This document shows positions 15,855-16,839 of a stretch of 16,839 bases of DNA, in pieces. The translations under genes were made by a program, and so were the position numbers. The stretch comes from Bradyrhizobium sp. (lineage in GTDB: Bacteria; Pseudomonadota; Alphaproteobacteria; Rhizobiales; Xanthobacteraceae). Below the pieces are notes generated by a model. That model made no database searches. It saw nothing but the letters and a program-made list of their open reading frames with translations, and was not told the DNA's origin. The stretch's first letter is position 1, and each line of letters starts with the position of its first letter. The stretch lies in contig JAFAUV010000199.1 in assembly GCA_019243075.1 (NCBI GenBank), positions 1-16,839 on the forward strand. The letters run 5' to 3'.

Positions 15855-16161
15855 CCGGCGAAGCCGAGCGCAGCGCGAGCGAAGGAAGACGGACCGGGTC
15901 GTTCCGGACACATGGGTGACGGCTCCGCGTCTCGGTTCTGATTCACATATCAAACAGCGTAGCCGCATCCTCGCTCACGCTCCTCGCCATGACGAGCATC
16001 AGCATTCCCGCGGCACGTTTCGTGCCCGAGTGATGAATCGAACTTGCCCCCCTGTTGAAAAAAGAGGGCACAGGGAATGCCGGGTGATGGCCTCACCCAT
16101 GGCCCGCCTGCAACAAAAAAAGCAGGCGGCAGTCACCACAGGTTCAGCCGTTTCAACCGGC
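15794..16161. other. Repeat-rich non-coding stretch between tRNA-Thr and the IS30 element
   Basis: No supported gene is visible. In order it holds the rest of the tRNA-proximal inverted repeat, a GCGAGCGAAGG-type stretch, GTTCCGGACACATGGGTGACG (about 15901-15921), a CGCATCCTCGCTCACGCTCC segment (about 15965-15985), and three consecutive hairpins (16050-16129) that look like part of a dispersed palindromic element. Short open frames on both strands read through repeats or antisense to the tRNA and are not believable proteins. Confidence 0.6.
16028..16161. repeat. Probable dispersed palindromic repeat, truncated by IS30
   Basis: Three hairpins follow each other: CCCTGT/ACAGGG (16050-16055 with 16070-16075), GGGTGA/TCACCC (16082-16087 with 16093-16098), and CCGCCTGC/GCAGGCGG (16104-16111 with 16122-16129) around an A-rich loop. 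Flanking phrases such as GAGTGATGAATCGAACTTGC, AGGGAATGCCGGGTG and CACCACAGGTTCAGCCG resemble an intergenic repeat I recall from Bradyrhizobium. That repeat normally closes with an inverted CACCCGGCATTCCCTG arm. The closing arm is missing here, and the IS end begins where it would be expected. The limits are approximate. Confidence 0.5.
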
Positions 16162-16185
16162 GGATTCAATCGGTCGTCGCAACAC
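16162..16185. repeat. Terminal inverted repeat of the IS30-family element (transposase 3' side)
   Basis: GGATTCAATCGGTCGTCGCA followed by ACAC matches the general pattern of IS30-family ends. It sits at the 3' side of the transposase gene, 4 bp beyond the stop codon. The partner repeat is not in the window, so the boundaries rest on family likeness only. Confidence 0.6.
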
Positions 16186-16189
16186 CGGT

Positions 16190-16839
16190 TCAATTTCTTT
16201 TCACCGGAGACAGTAGCTCGTCAAGCGCCTCCGCCGGCGTTTTCCAGCCCAGCGCCTTTCTCGGTCGGCCGTTGAGAGCCGCTGCCACTGCGGATATGTC
16301 GTCGGCGCTGTAGATGCTCAGGTCCGTGCCCTTGGGGAAGTATTGTCGCAGCAGCCCGTTGGTGTTCTCGTTCGTGCCGCGCTGCCAGGGGCTTCTTGGA
16401 TCGCAGAAGTAGACCTGGATGCCTGTGTCGATCTTGAGACGACTGTGCTGAGCCATTTCAACGCCCTGATCCCAGGTCAGCGAACGACGTAATTCTTCGG
16501 GCAAGGTGATGATGGTGCGCGCGATCGCATCGCGCACAGCCTCGGCTCCGTGTCCCGAGAGCGCAGCTCCGTCCTTGGCACGTAGACCTTCGCCAGACTC
16601 CTTCAATCGCGGAAGATGCAGGAGCATCGTAAAGCGCGTCTTGCGTTCGACCAGCGTGCCGATTGCCGAGCTGCCAGAGCCGACAATCAGATCTCCTTCC
16701 CAATGTCCTGGGATGGCTCGATCAGTGACTTCAGCCGGACGCTCGCTGATCATGATCTCCGGCGAGACAAAGCCCTTGCTTCGGCCCTTGCTCGCGCGCG
16801 CCCTGGGTACTCGTAACGCACGTCCTGTCCGCAAGCAGG
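16190..16839 (-). CDS. IS30-family transposase, C-terminal part (N-terminus outside window)
   Basis: About 215 residues of an IS30 transposase are visible. The region before the catalytic core is basic (RARASKGRSKGF). It leads into ERPAEVTDRAIPGHWEGDLI, SLTWDQGVEMAQH and RGTNENTNGLLRQYFPKGTD, which supply the three DDE residues (Asp, Asp, Glu in GHWEGD, TWDQG and TNENTNG). The C-terminus ALNGRPRKALGWKTPAEALD is also typical. The frame stays open to the window edge without an ATG, so the gene continues to the right with its N-terminal helix-turn-helix. The TTG near 16834 is an internal Leu, not a start. The visible part is intact with no stop or shift, so the element could be active. It cuts and joins the IS ends, often through a circular intermediate. 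Confidence 0.93.
   Translation of the reverse strand, partial: CLRTGRALRVPRARASKGRSKGFVSPEIMISERPAEVTDRAIPGHWEGDLIVGSGSSAIGTLVERKTRFTMLLHLPRLKESGEGLRAKDGAALSGHGAEAVRDAIARTIITLPEELRRSLTWDQGVEMAQHSRLKIDTGIQVYFCDPRSPWQRGTNENTNGLLRQYFPKGTDLSIYSADDISAVAAALNGRPRKALGWKTPAEALDELLSPVKRN

Larger units (their letters stand above)
16162..16839 (-). mobile_element. IS30-family insertion sequence, 3' part; runs off right edge
   Basis: The element is recognised by its transposase and by a terminus GGATTCAATCGGTCGTCGCA (from 16162) followed by ACAC. This resembles IS30-family inverted repeats of the GATTCAAT-GGTC-CGCAAC type. The transposase stop lies only a few bases inside the terminus, as is usual. The exact outer end could be a few bases to the left. 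The other end and any target duplication lie outside the window. Confidence 0.8.

Noticed and set aside
15729..15968. Minus-strand short proteins containing RDSNPRPRHYE or GLEPPTPSLRMT
   Set aside because: These phrases are the known artefact of translating antisense to a tRNA gene. They carry no independent coding evidence.
16104..16129. Hairpin with A-rich loop as an intrinsic terminator for the IS or tRNA
   Set aside because: The A/T run lies in the loop, not after the stem, on both strands. It fits a repeat-element hairpin better.

Overview
The window is high-GC, densely coded chromosomal DNA from an alphaproteobacterium. The closest fit is the Nitrobacteraceae (Bradyrhizobium or a near relative). 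This rests on gene families and gene order: a DUF1674 protein beside rsmB, gpsA next to tsaD, and hemD followed by a mitofilin-like gene and hemY. It also rests on the look of the palindromic repeats near the right end. No database search was possible, so the genus is an inference.

Left part (1-3656). A heparinase II/III-family gene on the minus strand runs off the left edge. It is interrupted by an in-frame TAG after about 205 codons, although the homologous frame stays open to the edge. Upstream of it on the same strand is rsmB (16S rRNA m5C967 methyltransferase). Divergent from rsmB is a 65-residue DUF1674/SDHAF4-type protein, probably a succinate dehydrogenase assembly factor. It converges on a secreted L,D-transpeptidase across a strong 14-bp hairpin that can end transcription from both sides.

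Middle part (3657-9236). A 411-bp spacer precedes acs (acetyl-CoA synthetase, minus). A 403-bp divergent spacer separates acs from a poxvirus-type DNA topoisomerase IB (plus). Next come an SRPBCC/AHSA1-like protein (minus) and a divergent class III adenylate cyclase (plus) with all catalytic positions present.

Right-centre (9247-15627). An EVE-domain protein overlaps gpsA by four bases, and tsaD lies upstream, all on the minus strand. Divergent from tsaD is a plus-strand block: hemD, a mitofilin/Mic60-like membrane protein and hemY. It links uroporphyrinogen III formation to two membrane proteins that recur beside haem genes in alphaproteobacteria. No hemC is present here.

Right end (15628-16839). 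A tRNA-Thr(CGT) gene is followed at once by nested inverted repeats that start inside its encoded CCA. Then come a likely dispersed palindromic repeat and the 3' end of an IS30-family insertion sequence whose terminus seems to cut the repeat short. This is the only accessory-looking part of the window.

Most of the window is ordinary conserved chromosome. I see no convincing undescribed multi-gene system. The points most worth checking are the nonsense codon in the heparinase gene and the layered repeat and IS structure behind the tRNA.
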